From: Thermoguttaceae bacterium
Lineage (GTDB): Bacteria; Planctomycetota; Planctomycetia; Pirellulales; Thermoguttaceae
Reading direction: 5' to 3'
Assembly: GCA_017557195.1 (NCBI GenBank)
Contig: JAFZAL010000176.1
Coordinates: 1 to 40,291 of the forward strand
DNA length: 40,291 nucleotides
Below the pieces are notes generated by a model. The model was not told the DNA's origin. It ran no database searches and saw only the letters and a program-made list of their open reading frames with translations. The position numbers and the translations under genes are program-made. Shown piece by piece: positions 33,505-40,291 of the stretch. Numbering within the stretch: position 1 is the stretch's first letter; every line of letters begins with the position of its first letter.

Positions 33505-33577
33505 AATTATTATCCAGGAGCTGGATCCAGTAATGTGAAGAACAGGATTATCAATTTATGACTATCGTCTGTTCAAA

Positions 33578-34372
33578 TCATTTTTCACAATTCATAACTT
33601 CCTCTGCCAGGGCGAGATAGTCAATCGCGCCGGGGCATTTGGAATCGTAGGTAAATATATCGTTTCCAAAACTGGGGGCTTCCGCCAATCGGACGTTTTT
33701 TCTGATATGCGTATTGAAAATTCGCGCGTCTGACCACGGAGTTGACCCGCCGTGCTGAACGCGGAAGAATTCTTCGACGTCGCCGGTTACTTCACTGGTC
33801 AGTCTGGCGTTGCCGTCGTACATACACATAATAACGCCGGAAACGCGCAGTTTCGGATTGAGCCGTTTGTTGATCAACTGAATCGTTTGAAGCAGTTTGG
33901 TCAAACCATGAAGCGCCAAAAAGTGCGGCTGCATGGGAATAAACGCCTCTTCGACCGAAACCAACGCATTGAGCGTCAAAACGCCCAGCGACGGCGGGCA
34001 GTCTATTATAAGGTAATCGTACGACTCGTTATCTTCTTTGAGTTTATCTCGCAAAATCAGTTCCCGGCCGACGACTCCGGAAAGCTCCATTTCCGCCGCC
34101 GCCAAATCCAAATCGGAACCAATCAAATGGAGATTGTCGTTAATTACGGTTTTCGCTGACGCCAACGAAACGTCGTCAACCAAAACGTCGTAAATCGTAT
34201 TTTTATCTCCCGATTCTGTATTGACGCCTAAATGAAGCGTTGCGTGAGCCTGGGGGTCCATGTCGATGAGTAAAACGCGTTTACCAGACATGGCTAAAGC
34301 CGCGCTGAGGTTAACGGACGTTGTCGTTTTGCCAACGCCTCCTTTTTGATTCATTATTGCGATGGAACGCAT
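33578..34372 (-). CDS. parA: ParA/Soj-type ATPase
   Basis: A 264-residue Walker-type ATPase that positions DNA or protein cargo. The deviant Walker A motif KGGVGKTT lies at residues 10-17 (MRSIAIMNQKGGVGKTTTSV). The A' motif is LLIDMDPQAHAT, and Walker B is YDYLIIDCPPSLG. The C-terminal part (FNTHIRKNVRLAEAPSFG) is the Soj signature. Length fits chromosomal Soj. No parB follows within the window, and no parS-like 16-bp palindrome was noticed, so it may be an orphan ParA with a different cargo. A promoter is visible upstream. Confidence 0.88.
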   Translation of the reverse strand: MRSIAIMNQKGGVGKTTTSVNLSAALAMSGKRVLLIDMDPQAHATLHLGVNTESGDKNTIYDVLVDDVSLASAKTVINDNLHLIGSDLDLAAAEMELSGVVGRELILRDKLKEDNESYDYLIIDCPPSLGVLTLNALVSVEEAFIPMQPHFLALHGLTKLLQTIQLINKRLNPKLRVSGVIMCMYDGNARLTSEVTGDVEEFFRVQHGGSTPWSDARIFNTHIRKNVRLAEAPSFGNDIFTYDSKCPGAIDYLALAEEVMNCEK

Positions 34373-34438
34373 TGTATCTTTTTTTTATTGTTTGTCAACG
34401 GTTATAAACTGGTTTTCCTCAAAACCAATTTTTAACAT

Positions 34439-34467
34439 ATTGTATCACATTGTAGTTTTAGAATCAA
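34439..34467 (-). promoter_or_regulatory. Promoter of the parA gene
   Basis: Minus strand: TTGATT (34462-34467), 17 bases, TACAAT (34439-34444). This gives a leader of about 60 bases. A TTGACA nearer the start (34393-34398) has its -10 overlapping the ATG and is less likely. Confidence 0.55.
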
Positions 34468-34499
34468 CATCAAATTTAGTAAAAATTTTTAATTATTCT

Positions 34500-34831
34500 G
34501 GGGAGCGGACATTGTCCGCGAAACTCTATATTTTTGTTTTGTTGGCGGGTAATACCCGCCGCCCGGACGAGCGCCCAATCAAGCCGTTTTCTTATGTAAA
34601 CTACTTTTAACGTCAAAAATCTTTATATTATAATTTTATCTGTAATAATAGTTTGATAACACAAATATTTGACGCAACCTATTTTTATATATGGTGTTAT
34701 AAAATATTTTCGTTCTGGAGATTTTTATATATATCTATGTAAGCATTTATGAATTTGTAAATTATAATAAAACATTGGACGAAAAAATGATTTAAGGAGC
34801 AATAAAAGACGAGCATATTCGTTATATTTTG
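34500..34831. repeat. Palindrome pair and AT-rich leader before the sigma gene
   Basis: GCGGACATTGTCCGC (34505-34519) and GGCGGGT-AAT-ACCCGCC (34544-34560) are perfect hairpins of the same style as those in the 190-560 and 3090-3380 spacers. From 34600 to 34830 the sequence is extremely AT-rich with many TATA-like motifs. An AAGGAG at about 34794-34799 is not followed by a usable start codon within 10 bases. No gene is seen here. Confidence 0.55.
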
Positions 34832-35365
34832 ATGAATAAATCGGAAATGGTTCCTGATGAAACGCTCTTTGCCCAATGGGTAGAGCATTACGGATCTCAA
34901 GTTCAGGCGTATATTCAGTCTCGCGTTTACGATTCTGCCACGGCAGAAGATTTGGCGCAAGAGACTTTTTGCCGGGCTTGGTCAGCTCGAGAATCCTATC
35001 AGGAACAAGGTTCTCCGAAAAAATACCTATTTTGCATAGCAGAAAGGTTAATAATCGACTATCGACGAAAAAAACGTCCCTCGTTTTTTGAAAACGACGA
35101 AGTTCAGCGCGCCAGCGAACCGGTCGATACCGATTCCTCCGCAGAGCAAAAACTGGTTTTAGCGGAAAATATCCAGAAACTGCGTTCTGCCATGGAATCC
35201 CTGTCAGACATTCAGCAGCAAACGCTTATGCTTCGATTTTACGGGCAGTTTTCCTTTTCGGAAATATCCGAAATAACGCAATTGCCCTTGGGAACGGTTT
35301 TGAGTCATTGCCATCGCGCGCTGGAAAAGCTGCATGGCATTTTGGGAGATATAGATAATGGATAA
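34832..35365 (+). CDS. ECF-type RNA polymerase sigma factor
   Basis: A 177-residue sigma-70-family factor with only regions 2 and 4. Region 2 is SATAEDLAQETFCRAWSA with FCIAERLIIDYRRKKRP (residues about 35-90). The linker is acidic (VDTDSSAEQKL). Region 4 is LSDIQQQTLMLRFYGQFSFS, then EISEITQLPLGTVLSHCHRA (residues about 125-170), the helix-turn-helix that reads the -35. It overlaps the following gene by 8 bases, and the operon (sigma, membrane protein, periplasmic coiled coil) is typical of an envelope-stress unit. ATG at 34832 follows an in-frame TTG; no close Shine-Dalgarno. Confidence 0.9.
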   Translation: MNKSEMVPDETLFAQWVEHYGSQVQAYIQSRVYDSATAEDLAQETFCRAWSARESYQEQGSPKKYLFCIAERLIIDYRRKKRPSFFENDEVQRASEPVDTDSSAEQKLVLAENIQKLRSAMESLSDIQQQTLMLRFYGQFSFSEISEITQLPLGTVLSHCHRALEKLHGILGDIDNG

Positions 35366-35888
35366 CAACATTAATCCTGACGATGTTCTGTCTGACGCCG
35401 AGCTTGCCGTTTTGGAGGCGAAGCTGTCGGTTATTACAGACGTCAGCCGTTCAGATTCAGACGTTTCTCAACTGTCAGAATCGGAACGCATTCAGGCGCA
35501 GACGTTTGACAAGCTGATTTCTCTTGCCAACAAGGGAATTGAGCTTAAACCGGTTTCATTTACAATACCGTCGGCTCCGCTGCCGCCATCTCGCGCAACG
35601 GGTTACAAAAAGCGAATTGGCGCAATTGCAGTTGCGGCTCTCGTTCTGGTTTCCGCGCTCATTCTGGCGCCGATGTCTGTAACGCGCATTTTTGCACCCG
35701 CGCCTGAGTCCAACAACAGCGTCATTGCCGATTCCGCCGCAAGTAGCTATTGGACAGACAGTTTTGATAATCAGCTTTCAGAATTCGAAGGCGAAATGAT
35801 TTGTCTTTCCGCCAATTACGACAATATGGACGTTGCTGTTGAAAGCATGTACTACCTTGAGGATTTTTCCGAAGTTGGAGATTTTTAA
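35358..35888 (+). CDS. Single-pass membrane protein, candidate anti-sigma factor
   Basis: A 176-residue protein with an acidic cytoplasmic part (about 1-90), one membrane helix (IGAIAVAALVLVSALILAPM, about 93-112) and a periplasmic tail of about 60 residues. It overlaps the ECF sigma gene by 8 bases with GGGAG 10 bases before its ATG. There is no recognisable zinc-binding ZAS motif (HxxxCxxC), so if it is an anti-sigma factor it is of another class. The position between sigma and a CpxP-like gene is the main support. Confidence 0.6.
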   Translation: MDNNINPDDVLSDAELAVLEAKLSVITDVSRSDSDVSQLSESERIQAQTFDKLISLANKGIELKPVSFTIPSAPLPPSRATGYKKRIGAIAVAALVLVSALILAPMSVTRIFAPAPESNNSVIADSAASSYWTDSFDNQLSEFEGEMICLSANYDNMDVAVESMYYLEDFSEVGDF

Positions 35889-35889
35889 G

Positions 35890-36444
35890 ATGAAAAACGT
35901 TTTATGCTTCCTGTTCGCAATGGCTTTTGTTGTTTCCGGCTTCGCTCTGGCAGAAGCGCAGGAAAACAATTTCGGGAAAGGTTTCCCTCATTCGATGAAC
36001 GCTCCGGGACCGAAACCGGGCAAAGCCCCATCTCAGCCCAAGCGGAATTTCCCTGGAATGAACAAACCCTCTAATCAGGGGAGATTCATGGGCGACAACT
36101 CACACAATCGTTTCCGCGATATTGAAGGCATGAAGAAGAACGATCCGGAACGATTCAAAATGCTCAAGGAAGACGCAGAACTGGATCTCAAAATCAAAGA
36201 GTTGGCTCGTAAGTTCAAAAACGAAAAAGACGGCGAGCAGAAAGAAGCCCTTCGTAAAGAGATTACCGAACTTTGTACCAAACACTTTGAAGTTCGTCAG
36301 CAGCGCCGAGAGCTGGACCTGGCTCGCATGAAAGCATGGCTCAATCAAATGGAACAGGGCGTCGAAAAGAGCCGCCAAAACAAAGATAAAATTATCGAAC
36401 AGAGAATTAATTCCCTTCTGGACGACAGTTTGGGAGAATTCTAG
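35890..36444 (+). CDS. CpxP/Spy-like periplasmic coiled-coil protein
   Basis: A 184-residue exported protein: signal peptide KNVLCFLFAMAFVVSGFALA, a Pro/Gly/Asn-rich linker (about residues 30-70), then a charged alpha-helical part (RFRDIEGMKKNDPERFKMLK, KIKELARKFKNEKDGEQKEA, FEVRQQRRELDLARMKAWLN). This layout is like CpxP/Spy/ZraP periplasmic sensors, which often work beside ECF sigma systems (for example CnrYXH). No metal-binding His/Met cluster is obvious. The ATG at 35890 is 1 base after the upstream stop, with GGAG before it. The TAG stop starts a heptamer array. Confidence 0.65.
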   Translation: MKNVLCFLFAMAFVVSGFALAEAQENNFGKGFPHSMNAPGPKPGKAPSQPKRNFPGMNKPSNQGRFMGDNSHNRFRDIEGMKKNDPERFKMLKEDAELDLKIKELARKFKNEKDGEQKEALRKEITELCTKHFEVRQQRRELDLARMKAWLNQMEQGVEKSRQNKDKIIEQRINSLLDDSLGEF

Positions 36445-36641
36445 TTTAGGCAATAGGCAATAGGCAAGAGGCAAGAGGCAAGAGGCAGTAGGCAGTAGTA
36501 AGAATCATCTCAAACTACTGTCAACTGCCTCAGTGCGTTTAAACCCGCGGCTAATAATAAACCGCTACGCGGTTCCAGGGGAAGCGCTTCGCGCCACTAC
36601 TGCCTATTGCCTACTGCCTACTGCCTACTGTCTCTTCTCTA
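36442..36641. repeat. Long heptamer element, GGCAGTA arms, between convergent genes
   Basis: The forward arm has nine or so units (AATAGGC, AAGAGGC, AGTAGGC). A core of about 110 bases includes AACCGCTACGCGGTT and ggaagcgcttcgcgcc. The reverse arm is ACTGCCT-type units. The array contains the TAG stop codons of both flanking genes. The core segment ggaagcgcttcgcgcc resembles the cores at 13222-13305 and 21405-21494, although the arms differ. Confidence 0.85.
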
Positions 36642-37367
36642 CTGCAAAACCATCGTGAAGAAACCGCCGGTTCTGGCAATTCCGACTCGGGTATACGGTC
36701 CAAGCATGTTGGCGCGATGACCGGGGCTATTAATCCAGACGCGAACGGCATAAACGCCGGAGGAACTTCCCATGAATACGTTCTCTGCAACTCCTGGCAT
36801 TCCGCTATGATACATACGCTGACTATTGTACATATTGTTGGAATGCCATTGGGCGATATTCTGTAAATTCTGGTTGAACTCACACGGCTTCAAACCGCTG
36901 CGAATACGGAAATTGTTGAACTCCTGGAAAGCAAGAGCCGCCTGTGGGTCTTTGAACGGAGAAGCGGGTTCTTCCTTTTTAGTTTCGTCGTCTTTAGCGG
37001 CGCTGTCGTCTTTCTTGACTTCGTCGTCTTTGGCGTCTTTCTGCTCCGTCTTGACAGCGTCTTTGGCGTCTTTCTGTTCCGTCTTGACGGCGTCTTTGGC
37101 ATCTTTCTGCTCAGTCGCAGCGTCGTCTTTGGCGTCTTTTTCTTCTTTCTGCTGCTCGTTCTTTACAACAGGGGCGGGTTGGTAGACGTAACCTCGTCTT
37201 CTCGCGCGTCCCCCCCGCGCGATTTCGAGCGGGTCGCGCTGGTCTTGTAATACTTTTTGAATCTCTTTACCGACTTGCGAATCTGTGGCGGGGTCTGCAA
37301 AGGACAGGCCGCAGCATACGCAAAGAATTGCGGAAGCGGAGATCATAAACGTTGACCTGTTAATCAT
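36639..37367 (-). CDS. Exported CAP/SCP-domain protein with Lys/Asp repeats
   Basis: A 242-residue exported protein. Signal peptide: STFMISASAILCVCCGLSFA. Residues about 68-135 are a low-complexity charged region with 11-residue repeats (TEQKDAKDAVK). Residues about 140-242 are a compact CAP domain: FNNFRIRSGLKPCEFN, then AQWHSNNM, then MYHSGMPGVAENVFMG, then WINSPGHRANMLGPYTRVGI. The His and Glu of the CAP cavity are present (MYHSG, AENV, SPGHR). Bacterial CAP proteins are secreted and their activity is mostly unknown. ATG at 37367 has GAGG 7 bases upstream; an ATG three bases earlier is equally possible. Confidence 0.85.
   Translation of the reverse strand: MINRSTFMISASAILCVCCGLSFADPATDSQVGKEIQKVLQDQRDPLEIARGGRARRRGYVYQPAPVVKNEQQKEEKDAKDDAATEQKDAKDAVKTEQKDAKDAVKTEQKDAKDDEVKKDDSAAKDDETKKEEPASPFKDPQAALAFQEFNNFRIRSGLKPCEFNQNLQNIAQWHSNNMYNSQRMYHSGMPGVAENVFMGSSSGVYAVRVWINSPGHRANMLGPYTRVGIARTGGFFTMVLQ
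37024..37122 (-). repeat. 33-bp tandem repeat inside the CAP gene
   Basis: About three units of a 33-base repeat encode TEQKDAKDAVK-type segments. The region forms the charged linker between signal peptide and CAP domain. Confidence 0.8.
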
Positions 37368-37818
37368 CATGCTACCTCACAAATGTTAAAGTACAGTATA
37401 GTTCGATCCTTCAATTAAAGCCTCGATCCTTTCGAGACAATACATGGAATTATAGAACCGGAATTCTGGATTCTATTTACACGTTATTAATTTTAATCAC
37501 CCTTTGAATAAATACAAGAGGGAATAAAAAAATAATAAAGAAAAAATGTGTAAAACGTCTAATATCCGTCCGTTTATACTCTCTGAGAAAAATAGACAAG
37601 ATTTCTAGCGGCAGTTGGATTTTTCTTTCTGACCAGACAATGCCGCGTTATGTTTTAATCTAACTGTTCTTCTTTCACTTTTTCATCAGTCAAGGGTTAT
37701 TTTGAACATCTTGTATTTTTATTTTGAATCTGCTATAATATATAATAGATTGTAATAATTGGAAATCTGTTTTTGATTTCCGTTGTCGAAGACTAATCAA
37801 ACAACCCCAATAATTATT
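37368..37818. other. AT-rich divergent promoter region
   Basis: No gene is supported. It separates two divergent genes (CAP on minus, beta-helix protein on plus). The clearest promoter is described separately at 37711-37739; a second TATAAT is at 37741-37746. No heptamer array or GC palindrome is present. Confidence 0.45.
37711..37739 (+). promoter_or_regulatory. Promoter of the beta-helix gene
   Basis: TTGTAT (37711-37716), 17 bases, TATAAT (37734-37739). The expected leader is about 70 bases, without a visible Shine-Dalgarno before the ATG at 37819. Confidence 0.6.
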
Positions 37819-39612
37819 ATGAAAACGTTTAACAGCAGAACTATCAAACCATTGTTCGCCATTGTTTCAATTTGCATTATGTTCTTGACTGCGTCGGCGC
37901 AGGCGCAGCAGACAGAGCCGATCGCCAGGTGGAACGCGGCTGAGTACGGCGTGAAGCCCAGCGAATCGGAAGACCAGACGGACGCGCTTCAGGCGCTGCT
38001 GGATAAAGCCTGTCAGGCGGGCGGCGGAACCGTCGAGCTGGCGTCAGGACGCTATCGGATCAACGGGAACCTGTCGATTCCCGGCGGCGTTACACTCAAG
38101 GGGACGTATTCCGTTCCCCCAACGGTCAACCGGAAAGACGACAACCTCAAGGGAACTGTTCTGCTGGCGTTCGCCGGCAAGGGCGATCCAGAGGGAAAGC
38201 CGTTTATCTTCCTGGCGGGCGACAACGCTGTCATAGCAGGCGTGATAATCATCTATCCTGAATGGGACAGAACCGTCGTCCCGCCTGTTCCGTATCCTCC
38301 GTGTATCGCTTCCCGGCATACGAACAACGTCGGCGTTTTGGACTGCTGCTTGCTCAACCCGTACGAGGGTATTCGCATGGTTCAGGCGCACCGTCATCTG
38401 CTGCGTAACATTACCGGATACCCCATTTGGCGCGGACTGTTGGTCGATCAATGCTACGACATCGGGCACGTCGAGAATTTCCATTACTGGCCCTTTGGGT
38501 TGAACTACAATCCGAAAGACCCGTACTGCGAATGGATTAATAAGAACGGCGTCGCCTTCGAGTTCGCTCGAACGGACTGGGAATACGTCTGCAATACGTT
38601 TTGTTTTGGATACGGCGTCGGATACAAGTTCAGCGAGTATCGTCACGGCGCAGCAAACGGGAATTTTCTCGGTTTGGGCGCGGACTCCTGCCGCCGGGCG
38701 GTTCTGGTCGAGCAATCGCAGGAACCAGGGCTGCTGATAACCAACGGGGAATTCGTCGGCCGCTGGACGAGTCAGGATTCCGTCTGCATTGAAGTTGCAG
38801 AAGGGAACCGAGGCAAGGTGTCGCTCAACAACTGCTCGTTCTGGGGACCGGTCGAAACCTGCATTCGATCCAATTCTACGAAAGGACAACTGACTGCGAA
38901 CGCCTGCCATTTCGTCAACTGGGACAACGGCGGGACAGGCGCGTCCGCCATTCAAATCACAGCGGGAAAGGCTATCGTTTCCAATAGTACGTTCCAGCAG
39001 CCGGGAACCCACGTCGAAGTTCTTCCTGCGGCAAAATCGGTTATTATTACCGGGAATCAGGCGGAAGGCGGGCTGAACGTTGAAGGCGCGAATCTGCCTC
39101 AAACCGTTATGTCTGCCAACGAACTCAATCGGCTGGACAGAATGACGGATGCGGAAAAACAGCAGTATCTAATCGACCTCGGCGCTGGCGACGACGCAGT
39201 ATTCATTCGCAGCTGGCACGGCGCGGAACAGTTTGTCAACGCTCAAAACGAAACCATTACGTCGCGCTGGTCGAAGCGGGAATCCAAAGTCTATTTGCCT
39301 GTTGAGCCTGGAAAGGCGTATCATCTGACCGTTCGCCTCAGAGCCAACCCGTACCGTAACGCTGACGCCTCCCCCGAGGCTGGGCTTTGGCTGGAAGACA
39401 AACAGGTTGCGTCGCTGAGTCAAAAGGAAACCGCGTTAGCTCGTCCAGACGATACCGGCGCGATTACCGTTCAAATCCCAGCTCAGGACAAGGAGCGTTT
39501 GACGCTTGTTTTCAAGACTCCCGGCTGGGTTCCCGCCGAAGTCAATCAACGTTCCAACGATTTCAGAACGCTCGGCGTTCAGGTCGATAAAATCGAGATG
39601 AAAGCGCAGTAA
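37819..39612 (+). CDS. Exported pectate-lyase-superfamily beta-helix protein
   Basis: A 597-residue exported protein. Signal peptide (FAIVSICIMFLTASAQAQ) is followed by the Pectate_lyase_3 start AAEYGVKPSESEDQTDALQA and CQAGGGTVELASGRYRI, which caps a right-handed beta-helix (about residues 45-440; NGNLSIPGGVTLKGTY, IRSNSTKGQLTANACHF). Residues about 470-597 form a beta-sandwich (PVEPGKAYHLTVRLRANPY) that may bind carbohydrate. The superfamily covers pectate lyases, GH28 and other enzymes; I cannot identify catalytic residues with confidence, so activity is open. The frame continues upstream to a TTG at 37783, but ATG 37819 gives the signal peptide. It is followed by a strong terminator. Confidence 0.78.
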   Translation: MKTFNSRTIKPLFAIVSICIMFLTASAQAQQTEPIARWNAAEYGVKPSESEDQTDALQALLDKACQAGGGTVELASGRYRINGNLSIPGGVTLKGTYSVPPTVNRKDDNLKGTVLLAFAGKGDPEGKPFIFLAGDNAVIAGVIIIYPEWDRTVVPPVPYPPCIASRHTNNVGVLDCCLLNPYEGIRMVQAHRHLLRNITGYPIWRGLLVDQCYDIGHVENFHYWPFGLNYNPKDPYCEWINKNGVAFEFARTDWEYVCNTFCFGYGVGYKFSEYRHGAANGNFLGLGADSCRRAVLVEQSQEPGLLITNGEFVGRWTSQDSVCIEVAEGNRGKVSLNNCSFWGPVETCIRSNSTKGQLTANACHFVNWDNGGTGASAIQITAGKAIVSNSTFQQPGTHVEVLPAAKSVIITGNQAEGGLNVEGANLPQTVMSANELNRLDRMTDAEKQQYLIDLGAGDDAVFIRSWHGAEQFVNAQNETITSRWSKRESKVYLPVEPGKAYHLTVRLRANPYRNADASPEAGLWLEDKQVASLSQKETALARPDDTGAITVQIPAQDKERLTLVFKTPGWVPAEVNQRSNDFRTLGVQVDKIEMKAQ

Positions 39613-39649
39613 ACGAATCAAAACTAATCTCTCGTCACAAAATATTTTT

Positions 39650-39672
39650 AAGGGGACAACGTCCCCTTTTTT
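39650..39672 (+). terminator. Intrinsic terminator of the beta-helix gene
   Basis: Perfect 8-bp stem AAGGGGAC (39650-39657), loop AAC, GTCCCCTT (39661-39668), then TTTT. It lies 37 bases after the stop at 39612. Confidence 0.9.
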
Positions 39673-39988
39673 ATTGTAACCATATACGAACATTAGAATT
39701 ACAATAACGCTCTTTTGAATACGCAGTTCAAATCGTTTGTTTTTCGATGAGCAATAAACGTAGAAACGAAACCCTGTCTGGAACAATTCCAGCTCGTTAA
39801 TAACAACGAGAAAAATGCGGGAACCCGCAATTATATTAAAATTATTCTTGAATTAAATATTATCCCGAAATCTGCCAGTTTATCTAGCTTGCAAATAAGT
39901 AATATTTTATCGATTATTCAAAGTCCCGTAATTTCAAGGGCTTTACAACAATTTCTTGAAATTTCTACAAAATATTGGGGATTAGCTC
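39673..39988. other. AT-rich spacer with two hairpins
   Basis: No gene is seen. CTCGTT-aataac-AACGAG (39793-39810) and TGCGGG-AA-CCCGCA (39816-39829) are perfect hairpins six bases apart. The rest is AT-rich without repeats. Confidence 0.45.
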
Positions 39989-40016
39989 TTGTCAGTGGAA
40001 TATTTAGGGGTATACT
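39989..40016 (+). promoter_or_regulatory. Promoter of a candidate small RNA
   Basis: TTGTCA (39989-39994), 16 bases, TATACT (40011-40016). It is followed by a perfect TTTGACA-cgga-TGTCAAA palindrome (40025-40042) at the expected start of transcription, a typical operator position. Confidence 0.5.
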
Positions 40017-40022
40017 AGGGCA

Positions 40023-40134
40023 TGTTTGACACGGATGTCAAATCAAAGGAGTCAAAACAATTGATTTTGTTTTGAGCAAAAAAACAGCATATTGGGGGGG
40101 CGCTGGTATTCAGGCGAAAAGAAAATCGCCTTTT
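40023..40134 (+). ncRNA. Candidate structured small RNA of about 110 nt
   Basis: Between the promoter at 39989 and a hairpin with T-tract at 40112-40134 (AGGCGA, 8-base loop, TCGCCT, TTT) lie two perfect hairpins: TTTGACA/TGTCAAA at 40025-40042 and CAAAACAA/TTGTTTTG at 40053-40074. No reading frame of useful length exists. An AAGGAG at 40046-40051 lacks a good start codon. I do not recognise a known RNA family. Confidence 0.35.
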
Positions 40135-40260
40135 GCAACGCTGATTCATTTTCCCTTTGAGGAATGAACGTTACTCTCTGATTGGTTCAACCAAACTCCT
40201 TTTTAATTCAAAATACTTTTTGTATAACGGATTGTCTAATCCCAAACGAAATTTAGAAGC

Positions 40261-40291
40261 ATGTCCCAGATAGAAAGTTCCCTGAAAAAAC
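40261..40291 (+). CDS. Possible start of a gene cut by the window edge
   Basis: ATG at 40261 opens a frame reading MSQIESSLKK to the window end, with AGAAG 3 to 8 bases upstream. Ten codons are too few to judge; it could be chance. Confidence 0.25.
   Translation, partial: MSQIESSLKK

Noticed and set aside
33578..34372. parA considered as part of a chromosomal origin/partition region
   Set aside because: No parB, gidAB, dnaA, parS or DnaA-box cluster is seen in the window.
9671..36641. Heptamer arrays considered as CRISPR arrays
   Set aside because: Units are 7 bp and contiguous, without spacers, and there are no cas genes.
38044..39102. 352-codon open frame on the minus strand
   Set aside because: Antisense to the beta-helix protein; no domain or ribosome-binding site.
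1..40291. Search for tRNA, rRNA, tmRNA and transposase genes
   Set aside because: No cloverleaf-like segment with TTCGANTC-type loop, no rRNA signature and no transposase or integrase motif was seen; this was by eye and not exhaustive.

Overview
The window looks like a chromosomal segment of a Planctomycetota bacterium, perhaps a gut, rumen or otherwise polysaccharide-rich lineage. A PVC relative such as Lentisphaerota is less likely but not excluded. The evidence is two PEP-CTERM proteins ending in VPEPSTWALL-type tails, two Tat-exported Gfo/Idh/MocA oxidoreductases, a DUF1080 protein, a GH106 rhamnosidase-like enzyme, a secreted CBM32-esterase and a squalene-cyclase-repeat protein. No rRNA, tRNA, transposase, integrase, phage gene or CRISPR array was found.

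Layout. 1-190 is the tail of an unknown gene, followed by a hairpin-rich spacer. 773-12189 (+) is a glycan-utilisation block: a chlamydial Pmp-like PEP-CTERM beta-helix protein, a CBM32/alpha-beta-hydrolase esterase, a GH106 enzyme, a Gfo/Idh/MocA oxidoreductase and a DUF1080 (3-keto-glycoside hydrolase-type) protein. 12263-13859 (-) holds an orphan histidine kinase and a SpoIIAA-like protein. 14154-18988 (-) is an rfbF-rfbG-membrane protein-rfbH operon for CDP-3,6-dideoxyhexose (O-antigen type) synthesis. 19172-21397 (-) is a vitamin B12 locus: a BtuF-like lipoprotein, then a cobalamin riboswitch with its own promoter, then a DUF4465 PEP-CTERM protein. 21687-25304 carries a prepilin peptidase, an OmpA-like lipoprotein, a phosphopantetheinyl transferase and ArfB. 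25306-32020 has a second Gfo/Idh/MocA protein, a probably leaderless squalene-cyclase-repeat protein, a short-chain dehydrogenase and an RND/MMPL-type exporter. 32396-34372 (-) has an archaemetzincin-like protease coupled to a 73-aa protein, and a ParA ATPase. 34832-36444 (+) is an ECF sigma / membrane anti-sigma candidate / CpxP-like operon. 36639-39612 has a CAP-domain protein and a pectate-lyase-type beta-helix protein. The right edge holds a strong terminator, a candidate small RNA and perhaps the start of another gene.

The most unusual structure is in the spacers. Eleven loci carry tandem 7-bp repeats of several related families (AGTGCAT, GGCAGTA, AGTGGTA, GGGAATA, TAGCAAT, GTTGCGA). Most are arranged as two inverted arms around a short palindromic core, and cores are shared between arm families. 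Seven genes use a TAG that belongs to an array as their stop codon, and six genes start 6 to 42 bp from an array and lack a recognisable Shine-Dalgarno sequence. A second set of short GC-rich palindromes, including three exact copies of a 27-bp element, occupies other spacers. One copy of the 27-bp element lies in frame inside the phosphopantetheinyl transferase gene.

The best biological story is the B12 locus. A riboswitch-controlled, PEP-CTERM-anchored DUF4465 protein next to a BtuF-like protein suggests a surface cobalamin-capture system of planctomycete type.
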